A stretch of 40,462 nt of DNA. Source: Methanomassiliicoccales archaeon (lineage in GTDB: Archaea; Thermoplasmatota; Thermoplasmata; RBG-16-68-12; SOIM01). The stretch is taken from NCBI GenBank assembly GCA_030593885.1, contig JAUVGH010000001.1, positions 1-40,462 of the forward strand, read 5' to 3'. The position numbers and the translations under genes are program-made. The first letter of the stretch is position 1. Every line of letters begins with the position of its first letter. The notes below the pieces were generated by a model that had not been told where the DNA came from, searched no databases, and worked only from the letters and a program-made list of their open reading frames with translations. Shown here piece by piece: positions 1-5,893 of the stretch.

Positions 1-59
1 TAAATTGGTTGCCTTGAACCCTCCTGACCGCTAGCTCAGTGGAAGGACCCAAATGATCA

Positions 60-851
60 TTAAGGATAGAACACAGCGATCATGTAACCTCCCAAAACCA
101 CAAAGGGTCCAGGACCGAATGAAATCGACTCTGCGGACACATAGAACGTGTGGGTCCCAGCGGTCACCGGTTCGACTCTATGGATTGTGTCGGTAGATTC
201 ATAGACGTCCATTGGCAGCTGATTTTCGACGATCGCCACTCCGCTCCACTCGTCGCGTGCACAATCCAATTGAACCGGGGAGATCTTGAACTCCATTCGG
301 TCGGGGATTCCAGGGCCGTGGTACAACAGAATATGAAGCATCGAAGTGACGATGATGTAACCGTCGGACTGCGCCTGGATGGTCACGTTGAATCCGAGGA
401 GCTGAGTGCAGAAGTTGGTAACATCCGTTGCGTTACCGATGCTCCACGCCATCACAGTGCCATTCCCCGGAGGTCCGATGGGTCCTTGCGGACCAACATC
501 TCCAGTTAACCCTGTGCAGTCCGCCACATTCACCGCCAGATCACCGTTGATGTCTTCGGTCGCGATGTCCATCTGACCGTTCTCGTTAAGATCCCAACAT
601 GCAACCCCGTCAGAACCGTTCGTGCCATCGGTGCCGGGAAGACCCTGCGATCCTATGGGTCCCTGCACCCCCACATCTCCCTGCGGTCCAGTATCACCAT
701 CGTCCCCATCTTGGCCATCATCTCCCTGCACGCCTCGCGGTCCTTCCGGTCCCTCAGGTGCAGGAATCACGAAAGGCATGATCAATGCCACCACGGCTAT
801 TATCAGGCTCACTACAGCAATCGCTTGCCACATACTGGTCTTTGAATCCAT
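60..851 (-). CDS. Collagen-like Gly-X-Y repeat protein with N-terminal membrane anchor
   Basis: Residues 8-30 form one hydrophobic segment (signal anchor or signal peptide). A collagen-like tract follows at about residues 33-80, with triplets such as GPE-GPR-GVQ and GPQ-GDV, and a shorter one at about 117-130 (GDVGPQGPIGPPG). Between them is an Asp/Asn-rich stretch (DLNENGQMD, then DINGDLAVNVADC) that resembles paired calcium-binding loops of EF-hand or dockerin type and carries Cys at both ends. The last 130 residues look like a small beta-rich domain, as in C1q/TNF-like heads of bacterial collagen-like proteins; that comparison is inference. GGAGG lies 7 nt before the ATG. The protein should be extracellular and may form a trimeric stalk. 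Exact function is unknown. Confidence 0.85.
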   Translation of the reverse strand: MDSKTSMWQAIAVVSLIIAVVALIMPFVIPAPEGPEGPRGVQGDDGQDGDDGDTGPQGDVGVQGPIGSQGLPGTDGTNGSDGVACWDLNENGQMDIATEDINGDLAVNVADCTGLTGDVGPQGPIGPPGNGTVMAWSIGNATDVTNFCTQLLGFNVTIQAQSDGYIIVTSMLHILLYHGPGIPDRMEFKISPVQLDCARDEWSGVAIVENQLPMDVYESTDTIHRVEPVTAGTHTFYVSAESISFGPGPFVVLGGYMIAVFYP

Positions 852-941
852 CTATGACCCTCCTGTCCGAAAGATGAAGCAAGTTGGTAGATAAAGATTT
901 TACTGGCTCGATGCTTCTTCAGGAATCAACAATAAGACGTC

Positions 942-1970
942 CTAACCCCCGTTGATCACCCTATTGACATCCGTCCCTGCAAACGTGGGTCCAACTGAGT
1001 CGAAGAACCGTCCTGTGATCGTGAAATCGACCTCCTCACCCGGACTCAATATATCATGAACATCCGAACGGTCGAACTTCAACATCAACTCGGGGACGCC
1101 GTCATTGTCATGGTCCACCTTGAACTCGTCCGGATCCGTTACGAACTTGTACTTCGTGTCCTGCTCCGGAGGCACAATCCTGTTCAAAAGAACCGTCGAT
1201 ACGTCGATGTCATGCACCGTCCTGGAGACAAAGAAGTGCGAGATCGTCACGGACAGGCTCATGTCCACCTCGTACACGGCGCCGTCACCGGAGATGAACT
1301 CCCAGGAGTCAATGTTCAGCCAGTACAGCGGGTTGATGGTGATGGACCAGTCCTCGTCGTTCGGAAGTCCGCTGAGCACACCACCGTCCGTGTTCTCGCC
1401 GTATGCCCAGTGCCCTTCAAGGCCCGGATATGCCAGACTGAACTCCTGACCTCTTGGCGGGTCCCACTGATTGTTGGGATCGTCCGACTGGGGGATGAAG
1501 CCGCTCGGCGGAACGCCTTCGAGGGCAAAGTCGACCCGTCCGTATCCGGTGGCGATACCGGATTCATCCAGGTCGATGTTGTGATGGATTATCAAGGAGG
1601 TATCATCTGTCGTGGTGTCCTTGAACAAGAAGAACTTGCTCTTGTGAGGTTCCTCGAAGCCAGTGTGCGAACTGGCGCTCGAATAGCCGTAGAAAGAGGT
1701 CGCATCTTCAGGCGAGGGCACGGGAACGACTACCTCGCTCAGGTTGGCCTGCTCTATCACGAAGACGCTCCCCACGAATTCCCCGACCTCGATGTAGCAG
1801 GTTATCCATTTCCCGTTGCTCTTGAGGTTCAGCGTGTCAGGGTCGCAGTCCACATCCACGGTCACAGGGTCCTGGCCGTTGAAGTTGGATATTGACCCAT
1901 CTTTCAGGTCGGTCACAGTACCTGCAAGAACCATGCTCACTATGAGTGCGATAGAAGACGCTAACACCAT
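942..1970 (-). CDS. Secreted protein with a split surface module
   Basis: Secreted protein with a hydrophobic N-terminus and no other membrane segment. The first third carries DPDTLNLKSNGKWITCYIEV and the last third carries DIDVSTVLLNRIVPPE followed by DNDGVPELMLKFDRSDV. In many archaeal and bacterial surface proteins these two motifs are neighbours in one module of about 90 residues; here about 190 residues separate them. The ATG at 1970 has no good ribosome site. An AAAGGAGGGGG site at 2003-2013 sits 8 nt (from its GGAGG core) before an in-frame ATT at 1995-1997, which would add IRGSPLSNF and give the signal peptide a positive residue. The true start may therefore be 1997. Function is unknown. 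Confidence 0.75.
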   Translation of the reverse strand: MVLASSIALIVSMVLAGTVTDLKDGSISNFNGQDPVTVDVDCDPDTLNLKSNGKWITCYIEVGEFVGSVFVIEQANLSEVVVPVPSPEDATSFYGYSSASSHTGFEEPHKSKFFLFKDTTTDDTSLIIHHNIDLDESGIATGYGRVDFALEGVPPSGFIPQSDDPNNQWDPPRGQEFSLAYPGLEGHWAYGENTDGGVLSGLPNDEDWSITINPLYWLNIDSWEFISGDGAVYEVDMSLSVTISHFFVSRTVHDIDVSTVLLNRIVPPEQDTKYKFVTDPDEFKVDHDNDGVPELMLKFDRSDVHDILSPGEEVDFTITGRFFDSVGPTFAGTDVNRVINGG

Positions 1971-2002
1971 GAAGTTGCTTAACGGAGAGCCTCGAATGAC
2001 TA

Positions 2003-2013
2003 CCCCCTCCTTT
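2003..2013 (-). promoter_or_regulatory. Strong ribosome binding site ahead of an ATT codon
   Basis: Reverse-strand AAAGGAGGGGG. The only in-frame codon at normal spacing is ATT (1995-1997). The nearest ATG is 33 nt from the site. A seven-codon ORF starting at 2023 overlaps the site and stops at 2000. Confidence 0.55.
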
Positions 2014-2226
2014 CGGTTATCATTGTGTTATATCCAGATATAGTTTATGGTGAATGTGCCAGGGGGCGGGGGACGGTCTCGCCCATGAGGCCGTATGGCC
2101 GCCCTGCACATCTCCTTTTCATGACCAACACATGGAACGAAGCGTTAAGAGCGATCTCGGACTTGCCCCTTCCCCCACATGCGGCGTACAGCTCCTATAT
2201 GACAGCAATCCATAAATACGTGATTT

Positions 2227-2240
2227 CACATATATATGTG
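2227..2240. promoter_or_regulatory. Perfect palindrome at the vapBC promoter
   Basis: CACATATATATGTG is a perfect 14-bp palindrome, 12 bp before the vapB ATG. A second TATA-like element (CATAAATA) lies just upstream at 2210-2217. Ribbon-helix-helix antitoxins usually repress their own promoters from such sites, so this is the likely operator (inference). Confidence 0.5.
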
Positions 2241-2252
2241 TAGTGAGTCACC

Positions 2253-2498
2253 ATGCCCAACATAACCCTGTCACTGCCAGAAGATGTCTATCAGATAGTC
2301 AAAGCACACCGGGAAACAAGATGGAGCGAGGTCGCTAGGAGGGCCATCGAAAGATACGCCAAGAGGCTCGAACTGCTGGACGCTCTCACCTCTGACAGTG
2401 AGCTCACAGAAGAGGACATCGCGGAACTTGACGAGAAGGTGAAGGAAGGTATCTACAGGCATTACACGGAAAAGAAGAAGCATGAGGCTGGTGATTGA
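2253..2498 (+). CDS. vapB: VapB-like ribbon-helix-helix antitoxin
   Basis: 81 residues. The N-terminus (ITLSLPEDVYQIVKAHRETRWSEVARRAIERY) fits a ribbon-helix-helix DNA-binding fold: a short beta strand and two helices. The acidic C-terminus (EEDIAELDEKVKEGIYRHY) would wrap the toxin. The gene overlaps the following PIN toxin by 17 bases, the usual arrangement of a VapBC operon. The C-terminal coding sequence is nearly repeated in the antitoxin at 4410-4655 (64 of 75 bases identical), while the DNA-binding halves differ. Expected role: neutralise the VapC RNase and repress the operon through the palindrome at 2227-2240. Confidence 0.85.
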   Translation: MPNITLSLPEDVYQIVKAHRETRWSEVARRAIERYAKRLELLDALTSDSELTEEDIAELDEKVKEGIYRHYTEKKKHEAGD

Positions 2499-2913
2499 CT
2501 CAAACAGGATTATGGCGGGAGTTCTGAAGGACTCTACATCTAGGGAATTGATCATCTGTGGGCGTTTCGAGTTCTATTCTCCGGATCAACTCGTCATCGA
2601 GATCAAGAAGTACGAGGATTATCTCATGGAGAAGGGGAGGCTGGAACATGGCCAGTTCGACACGATATTGGATGTTCTACTGGACAACATCATCTTGGTC
2701 CCCTATGAAGAGTTCAGGGATGAGTCCGGAGATGCGATCGAGATCATGAAGGACATAGACGTCAAGGATGCACCGTTTCTCGCGGTTGGGATGGCGTTGG
2801 GATTGGATGGCATTTGGACCGAAGACAAACATTTCCAAGGGCAAGATAGACTGAAGGTGTACCCCACCAGGGATATGATGAACATGCTCAGGGGCCGAAG
2901 AAAGCATCTCTGA
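2482..2913 (+). CDS. vapC: VapC-like PIN-domain ribonuclease toxin
   Basis: 143 residues, normal length for a PIN-domain toxin. Acidic residues in the positions expected for metal-dependent RNase activity are Asp6 (RLVIDSNR), Glu40 (LVIEIKKYE), Asp96 (DVKDAPFLAVG) and Asp115 (WTEDKHF). It starts inside the vapB end, so the two are probably translationally coupled. PIN toxins of this family cut tRNA or rRNA; the target here cannot be read from sequence. The gene appears intact. It ends 20 bases before the first copy of the SPFH 3'-end repeat. Confidence 0.85.
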   Translation: MRLVIDSNRIMAGVLKDSTSRELIICGRFEFYSPDQLVIEIKKYEDYLMEKGRLEHGQFDTILDVLLDNIILVPYEEFRDESGDAIEIMKDIDVKDAPFLAVGMALGLDGIWTEDKHFQGQDRLKVYPTRDMMNMLRGRRKHL

Positions 2914-2932
2914 GCGCATTCGTTGCTTGGCC

Positions 2933-2989
2933 CTAGCCGCCTCTCGGCTGTATGATGATCGGCACCCCCCCATCCGTGATGTATTCTAC
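2933..2989 (-). repeat. Copy of the SPFH gene 3' end (copy B)
   Basis: Read on the reverse strand this encodes VEYITDGGVPIIIQPRGG and a stop, matching the last residues of the SPFH protein (EYIIITDGGVPIIIQPKGG) with two Ile codons missing. The first 48 bases from the stop match the SPFH gene at 43 positions. No matching SPFH body lies upstream; the sequence changes to the relBE promoter. It has the same orientation as the full gene. Confidence 0.8.
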
Positions 2990-3056
2990 ATGTACTATAA
3001 ACCCTCATATATCACTATAGCACATTATAAGTATGCAGAACCGCATAATAACCACG

Positions 3057-3278
3057 ATGGCCACGACGATCCAGATAAGGGAAGAGCTGAGGGACAGGCT
3101 CAACAGCATGAAGATCCATCCGAGGGAGACCTACAACGACATCATAGAGCGCCTTCTCGAGGACCTCCAGGAACTGAACGATGAGACCAAGAGGGACATC
3201 CAAAAGGCCTTGAAGGAGATAGAGTCCGGGAAGTACAAGACCCATGAAGAGGTCAAGGAAGAACTGGGATTCAAGTGA
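3057..3278 (+). CDS. relB: RelB-like antitoxin with ribbon-helix-helix N-terminus
   Basis: Start chosen at MATTIQIREELRD; an earlier ATG at 3033 adds eight residues. A TATA-like ATTATAAGT at about 3024-3032 favours a leaderless start at 3057. The N-terminal half (TIQIREELRDRLNSMKI, then TYNDIIERLLEDL) resembles small archaeal ribbon-helix-helix antitoxins. The C-terminal half (DIQKALKEIESGKYKTHEEV) resembles the RelB tail that binds RelE. The gene ends in a 4-base GTGA overlap with relE. Its N-terminal half resembles that of the antitoxin at 4410, while its C-terminal half is of a different type, suggesting exchange of halves between TA modules. Confidence 0.8.
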   Translation: MATTIQIREELRDRLNSMKIHPRETYNDIIERLLEDLQELNDETKRDIQKALKEIESGKYKTHEEVKEELGFK

Positions 3279-3538
3279 CTTTCGAAATCATCTGGTCTCG
3301 GTCCGCCCTAAAGCAACTAAAGAAGCTCGACCGCTCCGTGGCCAAAAGGATCGTCGACGCTGTGGACAAACTGCCAGTCGACCCGCACAGGGTCGTCAGC
3401 AGGATTGTGAACTCACCCTATTTCAGGCTTCGGGTCGGGGATTACAGGCTCATGGTCGACATCCAAAGGAAGGAGCTCAGGGTTCTGGTGCTCAAGGTGG
3501 GACATCGGAAGAGCGTTTATGACCGGGACACTGGATGA
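3275..3538 (+). CDS. relE: RelE/ParE-family toxin
   Basis: 87 residues, typical for RelE. It begins on GTG overlapping the relB stop (GTGA). The sequence follows the RelE pattern: IIWSRSALKQLKKLDRSVAKRIVDAVDKL (two helices), then YFRLRVGDYRLMVDI and LRVLVLKVGHRKSVYDR (the beta sheet with basic residues). The basic Arg/Lys/His set and C-terminal Tyr fit ribosome-dependent mRNA cleavage, though related ParE proteins poison gyrase; sequence alone does not separate the two. The stretch VLKVGHRKSV recurs in the remnant at 11692-11772. Confidence 0.85.
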   Translation: MTFEIIWSRSALKQLKKLDRSVAKRIVDAVDKLPVDPHRVVSRIVNSPYFRLRVGDYRLMVDIQRKELRVLVLKVGHRKSVYDRDTG

Positions 3539-3734
3539 TCCCTCCGTTTAATGCAAAAACGGGCTGGAAAGTCGGGGTCCTCCCTCTTGGTCGCCTGATC
3601 ATCTGAATACCACTCTCGGCATAACTGCAAGGGGACGCCCTTGAATCCGATGAAATGTTCTTCGTTTCCACACCCCAAGAATCCCAGAGAGGTTGAAATA
3701 CCACGTCGCACTTTCCAATACCAGGGCAAAAGAA

Positions 3735-4223
3735 ATGGAAAAGGACCAATTCAACCATCTTCTCTGCGGCAACATCGAAGACCTTCAGGTAAAGGACTTC
3801 CTGGACTCGTGCGGGGAGGAACCCTCCACCGTCCGGTGGGGAGATCCTATGTCCAAGATGATCGAGTCGCTGGTCGAGCATCCAACAAGCCGCGCCGTGT
3901 ACGTTCTGGACGAGGATCAGAAGCTCTTGGGGATGATATCGTTCCGCGACATCATCAGGTTGACCAACGCCAAGCTCGGGATCAGGGGCAGGGACGTCTC
4001 CGGTTCGCTCCAGTACCTGCGCGAGGCCCAGAAGGACAAGGTCGATGAGATGATGCGCCAGCCGGTCACAGTTAAGCTTTCCACTCCCCTATGCGACGCC
4101 CTCCAGAAGATGGAGGATGTCAAGATGAACAACCTGCCCGTCGTGGATGAGGACGGCAAACTCGTGGGGGAATTGAGCGGCCTGAAGATCCTGCATCTGG
4201 TGTATTGCGGTCCTGAAGAGTGA
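3735..4223 (+). CDS. CBS-pair domain protein
   Basis: 162 residues from ATG 3735; a TTG at 3693 would add 14 residues, but GAGAGG there abuts it with no spacing. It contains two CBS motifs: about residues 17-75 (VKDFLDSCGEEPSTVRWGD to LGMISFRDIIRLT) and about 102-158 (VDEMMRQPVTVKL to LVGELSGLKILHL). A CBS pair forms a Bateman module that binds adenosyl ligands such as AMP, ATP or SAM; no other domain is present. Such stand-alone proteins sense energy state and act on partners, which are not identifiable here. It lies between relBE and SPFH-tail copy C, so in the tandem-insertion model it is cargo of the relBE unit. Confidence 0.85.
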   Translation: MEKDQFNHLLCGNIEDLQVKDFLDSCGEEPSTVRWGDPMSKMIESLVEHPTSRAVYVLDEDQKLLGMISFRDIIRLTNAKLGIRGRDVSGSLQYLREAQKDKVDEMMRQPVTVKLSTPLCDALQKMEDVKMNNLPVVDEDGKLVGELSGLKILHLVYCGPEE

Positions 4224-4297
4224 TGCTAATCGGTCCTGGGCCCTGCAGTTCTGGAACTGAACGTTCCTGTCCTCTTGGTAGCTGGTTAGGGAACTTG

Positions 4298-4357
4298 TTA
4301 TTTCGGCTCTATGATCACCGGCACACCCCCATACGTGATGATGACATACTGGATGTT
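4298..4357 (-). repeat. Copy of the SPFH gene 3' end (copy C)
   Basis: Read on the reverse strand it encodes NIQYVIITYGGVPVIIEPK and a stop, matching the SPFH C-terminus NIEYIIITDGGVPIIIQPK. The final two Gly codons are absent. About 45 of 54 bases compared match the full gene. Stops lie just upstream in this frame, so it is a bare 3' end. As with copy B, an antitoxin gene starts a short distance (53 bp) to its right on the other strand. Confidence 0.75.
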
Positions 4358-4409
4358 CTATCAGTGGAAGACATTGAGTACTATGTTGGCTATTGTCTTG
4401 ATGGTGATT

Positions 4410-4655
4410 ATGGCTACCAGAACGACCATATCCGTGAGGCCGGAGACCAAGGAGATCCTCAAGGAACTGGGCACCAAGGGCCAGACATACGACGAGATAA
4501 TCAGGATGCTGGTGGAGAGGGTTTCGATCAAAGAGCTGGACAAGCGATGGAACCGCATCCTCGAGGAAGAGGAGTTCACGGAACTTGACGAGGAGGTAAA
4601 GGAAGGCATCTACAGGCATTACTTGGAAAAGAGGGATCATAAGACTGGAGATTGA
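4410..4655 (+). CDS. Orphan ribbon-helix-helix antitoxin, VapB-type tail
   Basis: 81 residues from MATRTTISVRPETKE; the longer frame from 4311 adds a hydrophobic stretch read through the SPFH-tail repeat and is unlikely to be coding. The N-terminal half resembles that of the RelB-like antitoxin at 3057 (MAT-TI-R-E, then TYDEIIRMLVE against TYNDIIERLLE). The C-terminal half (FTELDEEVKEGIYRHYLEK) matches the VapB at 2253. It is followed by the start of a VapC reading frame whose ATG has become ATA and whose similarity soon ends. The antitoxin is therefore probably an orphan that may still bind DNA or protect against the VapC at 2482. Confidence 0.7.
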   Translation: MATRTTISVRPETKEILKELGTKGQTYDEIIRMLVERVSIKELDKRWNRILEEEEFTELDEEVKEGIYRHYLEKRDHKTGD

Positions 4656-4815
4656 TTCGTTTCATTGCGTTGCTGGCCTTGAGCACTATGTCGGTTCCGT
4701 ATTTAAGCAAGGGCAACTTCCGATATATCGTATGATGGACCGGCGGAGTGAGAACATTCAGCATTTTCCACTGGCAGAATCTTTGGGAGATTCGCCCTCC
4801 AGTCAATCACTGTGA
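4639..4815 (+). pseudogene. 5' remnant of a vapC PIN-toxin gene
   Basis: At the same overlap position as in the intact vapBC operon, the sequence reads ATA-AGA-CTG-GAG-ATT-GAT-TCG (I-R-L-E-I-D-S), against M-R-L-V-I-D-S in VapC, with the first active-site Asp kept. An A-G-L at positions 12-14 matches A-G-V. After about 14 codons resemblance is lost and the frame stops at 4815. The rest of the PIN domain, including the other acidic residues, is absent. It is read as a deleted toxin. Confidence 0.55.
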
Positions 4816-4855
4816 AGCAGAATCTTGTTTGGTCAGTAGCCTCAAACGAACATAC

Positions 4856-5245
4856 CTAGAACTTCAGATACTTTTCCACCCATCCCAAGAACGAGACCGC
4901 ATCCCTCACCAACCGTTCACTGTTCTTCTTTGAGATCGTCTTGCCGAGATAACCGGCCTCCGACCGCATGTCCAGAGACCTCTTCAGTATCTCTCTCTTC
5001 TTGCCGTCCTTGATTGTCTTGATCACATCCACGTGCAACCGCACAGCTTCCCTGTGGTCGGTGGAAGCCCTTTGTTCCAGAAAGAAGACCGTCAAGGCGT
5101 CATTAGCGTTCATCATCGACTGGGTGGCGTTGAATCCCGCCGCGTTATGTCTTCCTCTCTCCAGGTCGTCCTGTGCCGATGCGAGGAATTCCTTTGCCTT
5201 GTTCAGATACCCAGGAGCCTCCGATCTCTTCACTTTCCTAACCAC
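4856..5245 (-). CDS. hepT: HEPN-domain toxin (HepT-like)
   Basis: 129 residues, all-helical HEPN pattern (YLNKAKEFLASAQDDLERGRHNAAGFNATQSMMNANDALTVFF). A candidate RNase motif R-x4-H is RASTDH at residues 59-64. In well-studied HepT proteins the motif continues to a Tyr (RX4HXY) that the partner modifies with AMP; here the residue two after His is Glu, so that Tyr is missing, or the motif is misassigned. It begins on GTG inside the last codons of the nucleotidyltransferase gene (16-base overlap), so the two are co-expressed. Likely RNase toxin of an MNT/HEPN pair. Confidence 0.75.
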   Translation of the reverse strand: MVRKVKRSEAPGYLNKAKEFLASAQDDLERGRHNAAGFNATQSMMNANDALTVFFLEQRASTDHREAVRLHVDVIKTIKDGKKREILKRSLDMRSEAGYLGKTISKKNSERLVRDAVSFLGWVEKYLKF

Positions 5246-5817
5246 TTCGCATCACCATAGAGCACCATTCCCTCTTCGAGCACGTTCAAGATGAATTGAT
5301 CAGCTCTCTTCATCCGCTCTCTGACCTCGGTCACGGAGAGATACACCGGCACGATCGTCACATCGTACTTGTCCGTTAGCGTCCCCACAATCTCCAGGAC
5401 CGCATCCTCGGGTTTCGTTCTCGAGTATACCACCAGCACATCGATGTCACTTCTCTCTGTGAAATCACCTCTGGCGACCGAGCCGAAAAGGATGATGTTC
5501 CTTATGTGCTTTTTCTCCAGACCCTCGGAGAACTCTCTAGCTATGTCAAGGTAGCCGTCCCTTTCCGCCAGGATGAGATCTCTGGTCCTCTCGTACAGAA
5601 CATGCCTCTTGTTCACCCTGTAGAGTTTGGACCTGCCCATCTTCCTGACCACAACTATCCTGGATTCGACAAGGCTTCCGAGCGCTGGATGCACCGTGCC
5701 GAAAGACTGCTTCGTGGCCTTCACCAGGTCCTCAAGGCAGTATTCCCTCTCCTCGTTCCTCACCATCTCTCTGAGGAGCTTTATCTTCGATCTGGAGCCC
5801 AGGATGTTCTCTAGCAT
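5230..5817 (-). CDS. mntA: MNT-type nucleotidyltransferase antitoxin with N-terminal winged helix
   Basis: 195 residues. Residues 1-75 form a winged-helix DNA-binding domain (SKIKLLREMVRNEEREYCLEDLV to SKLYRVNKRH). Residues about 100-185 form a minimal nucleotidyltransferase with the motif GSVARGDFTERSDIDVLV, including both catalytic Asp residues, and a third acidic candidate in DKYDVTIVPV. MNT antitoxins silence HEPN toxins by AMPylation. The added winged helix suggests that this protein also regulates its own operon. A TATA box at about 5840-5850 gives a leaderless transcript, and the 18-bp palindrome at 5861-5878 is a likely binding site. Confidence 0.85.
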   Translation of the reverse strand: MLENILGSRSKIKLLREMVRNEEREYCLEDLVKATKQSFGTVHPALGSLVESRIVVVRKMGRSKLYRVNKRHVLYERTRDLILAERDGYLDIAREFSEGLEKKHIRNIILFGSVARGDFTERSDIDVLVVYSRTKPEDAVLEIVGTLTDKYDVTIVPVYLSVTEVRERMKRADQFILNVLEEGMVLYGDAKWLGK

Positions 5818-5839
5818 ATACCTGCAAGATGATCCCGGA

Positions 5840-5850
5840 ACTATATATGT
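5840..5850 (-). promoter_or_regulatory. TATA box of the MNT/HEPN operon
   Basis: Reverse-strand CATATATAGT centred about 28 nt before the ATG at 5817, as expected if transcription starts at or next to the start codon (leaderless mRNA). Confidence 0.55.
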
Positions 5851-5860
5851 CTATCGATTA

Positions 5861-5878
5861 TTCGATTCTAGAATCGAA
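5861..5878. promoter_or_regulatory. 18-bp perfect palindrome upstream of the MNT/HEPN operon
   Basis: TTCGATTCTAGAATCGAA equals its own reverse complement over 18 bp. It lies just upstream of the TATA/BRE region of the MNT gene and 16 bp beyond the SPFH stop. It is a likely operator for the winged-helix antitoxin. It could also be a recombination core, since it sits beside the proposed insertion boundary. Confidence 0.6.
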
Positions 5879-5893
5879 GATTAGATTGTTCTT

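Noticed and set aside
24-190. tRNA-like pieces: CTAGCTCAGTGG at about 31-42 and GGTTCGACTC at about 169-178
   Set aside because: They are about 140 bases apart, no acceptor stem or anticodon arm pairs between them, and the second lies within the collagen-like coding region.
2150-2200. Possible fourth SPFH-tail copy (CCCCCACATGCGGCGTAC)
   Set aside because: Only short runs match, the reading frame does not give the GGVPIII motif, and large gaps are needed.
3600-3660. Possible degenerate SPFH-tail copy upstream of the CBS gene
   Set aside because: Only G-V-P in one frame matches. Base identity is too low to separate from chance.
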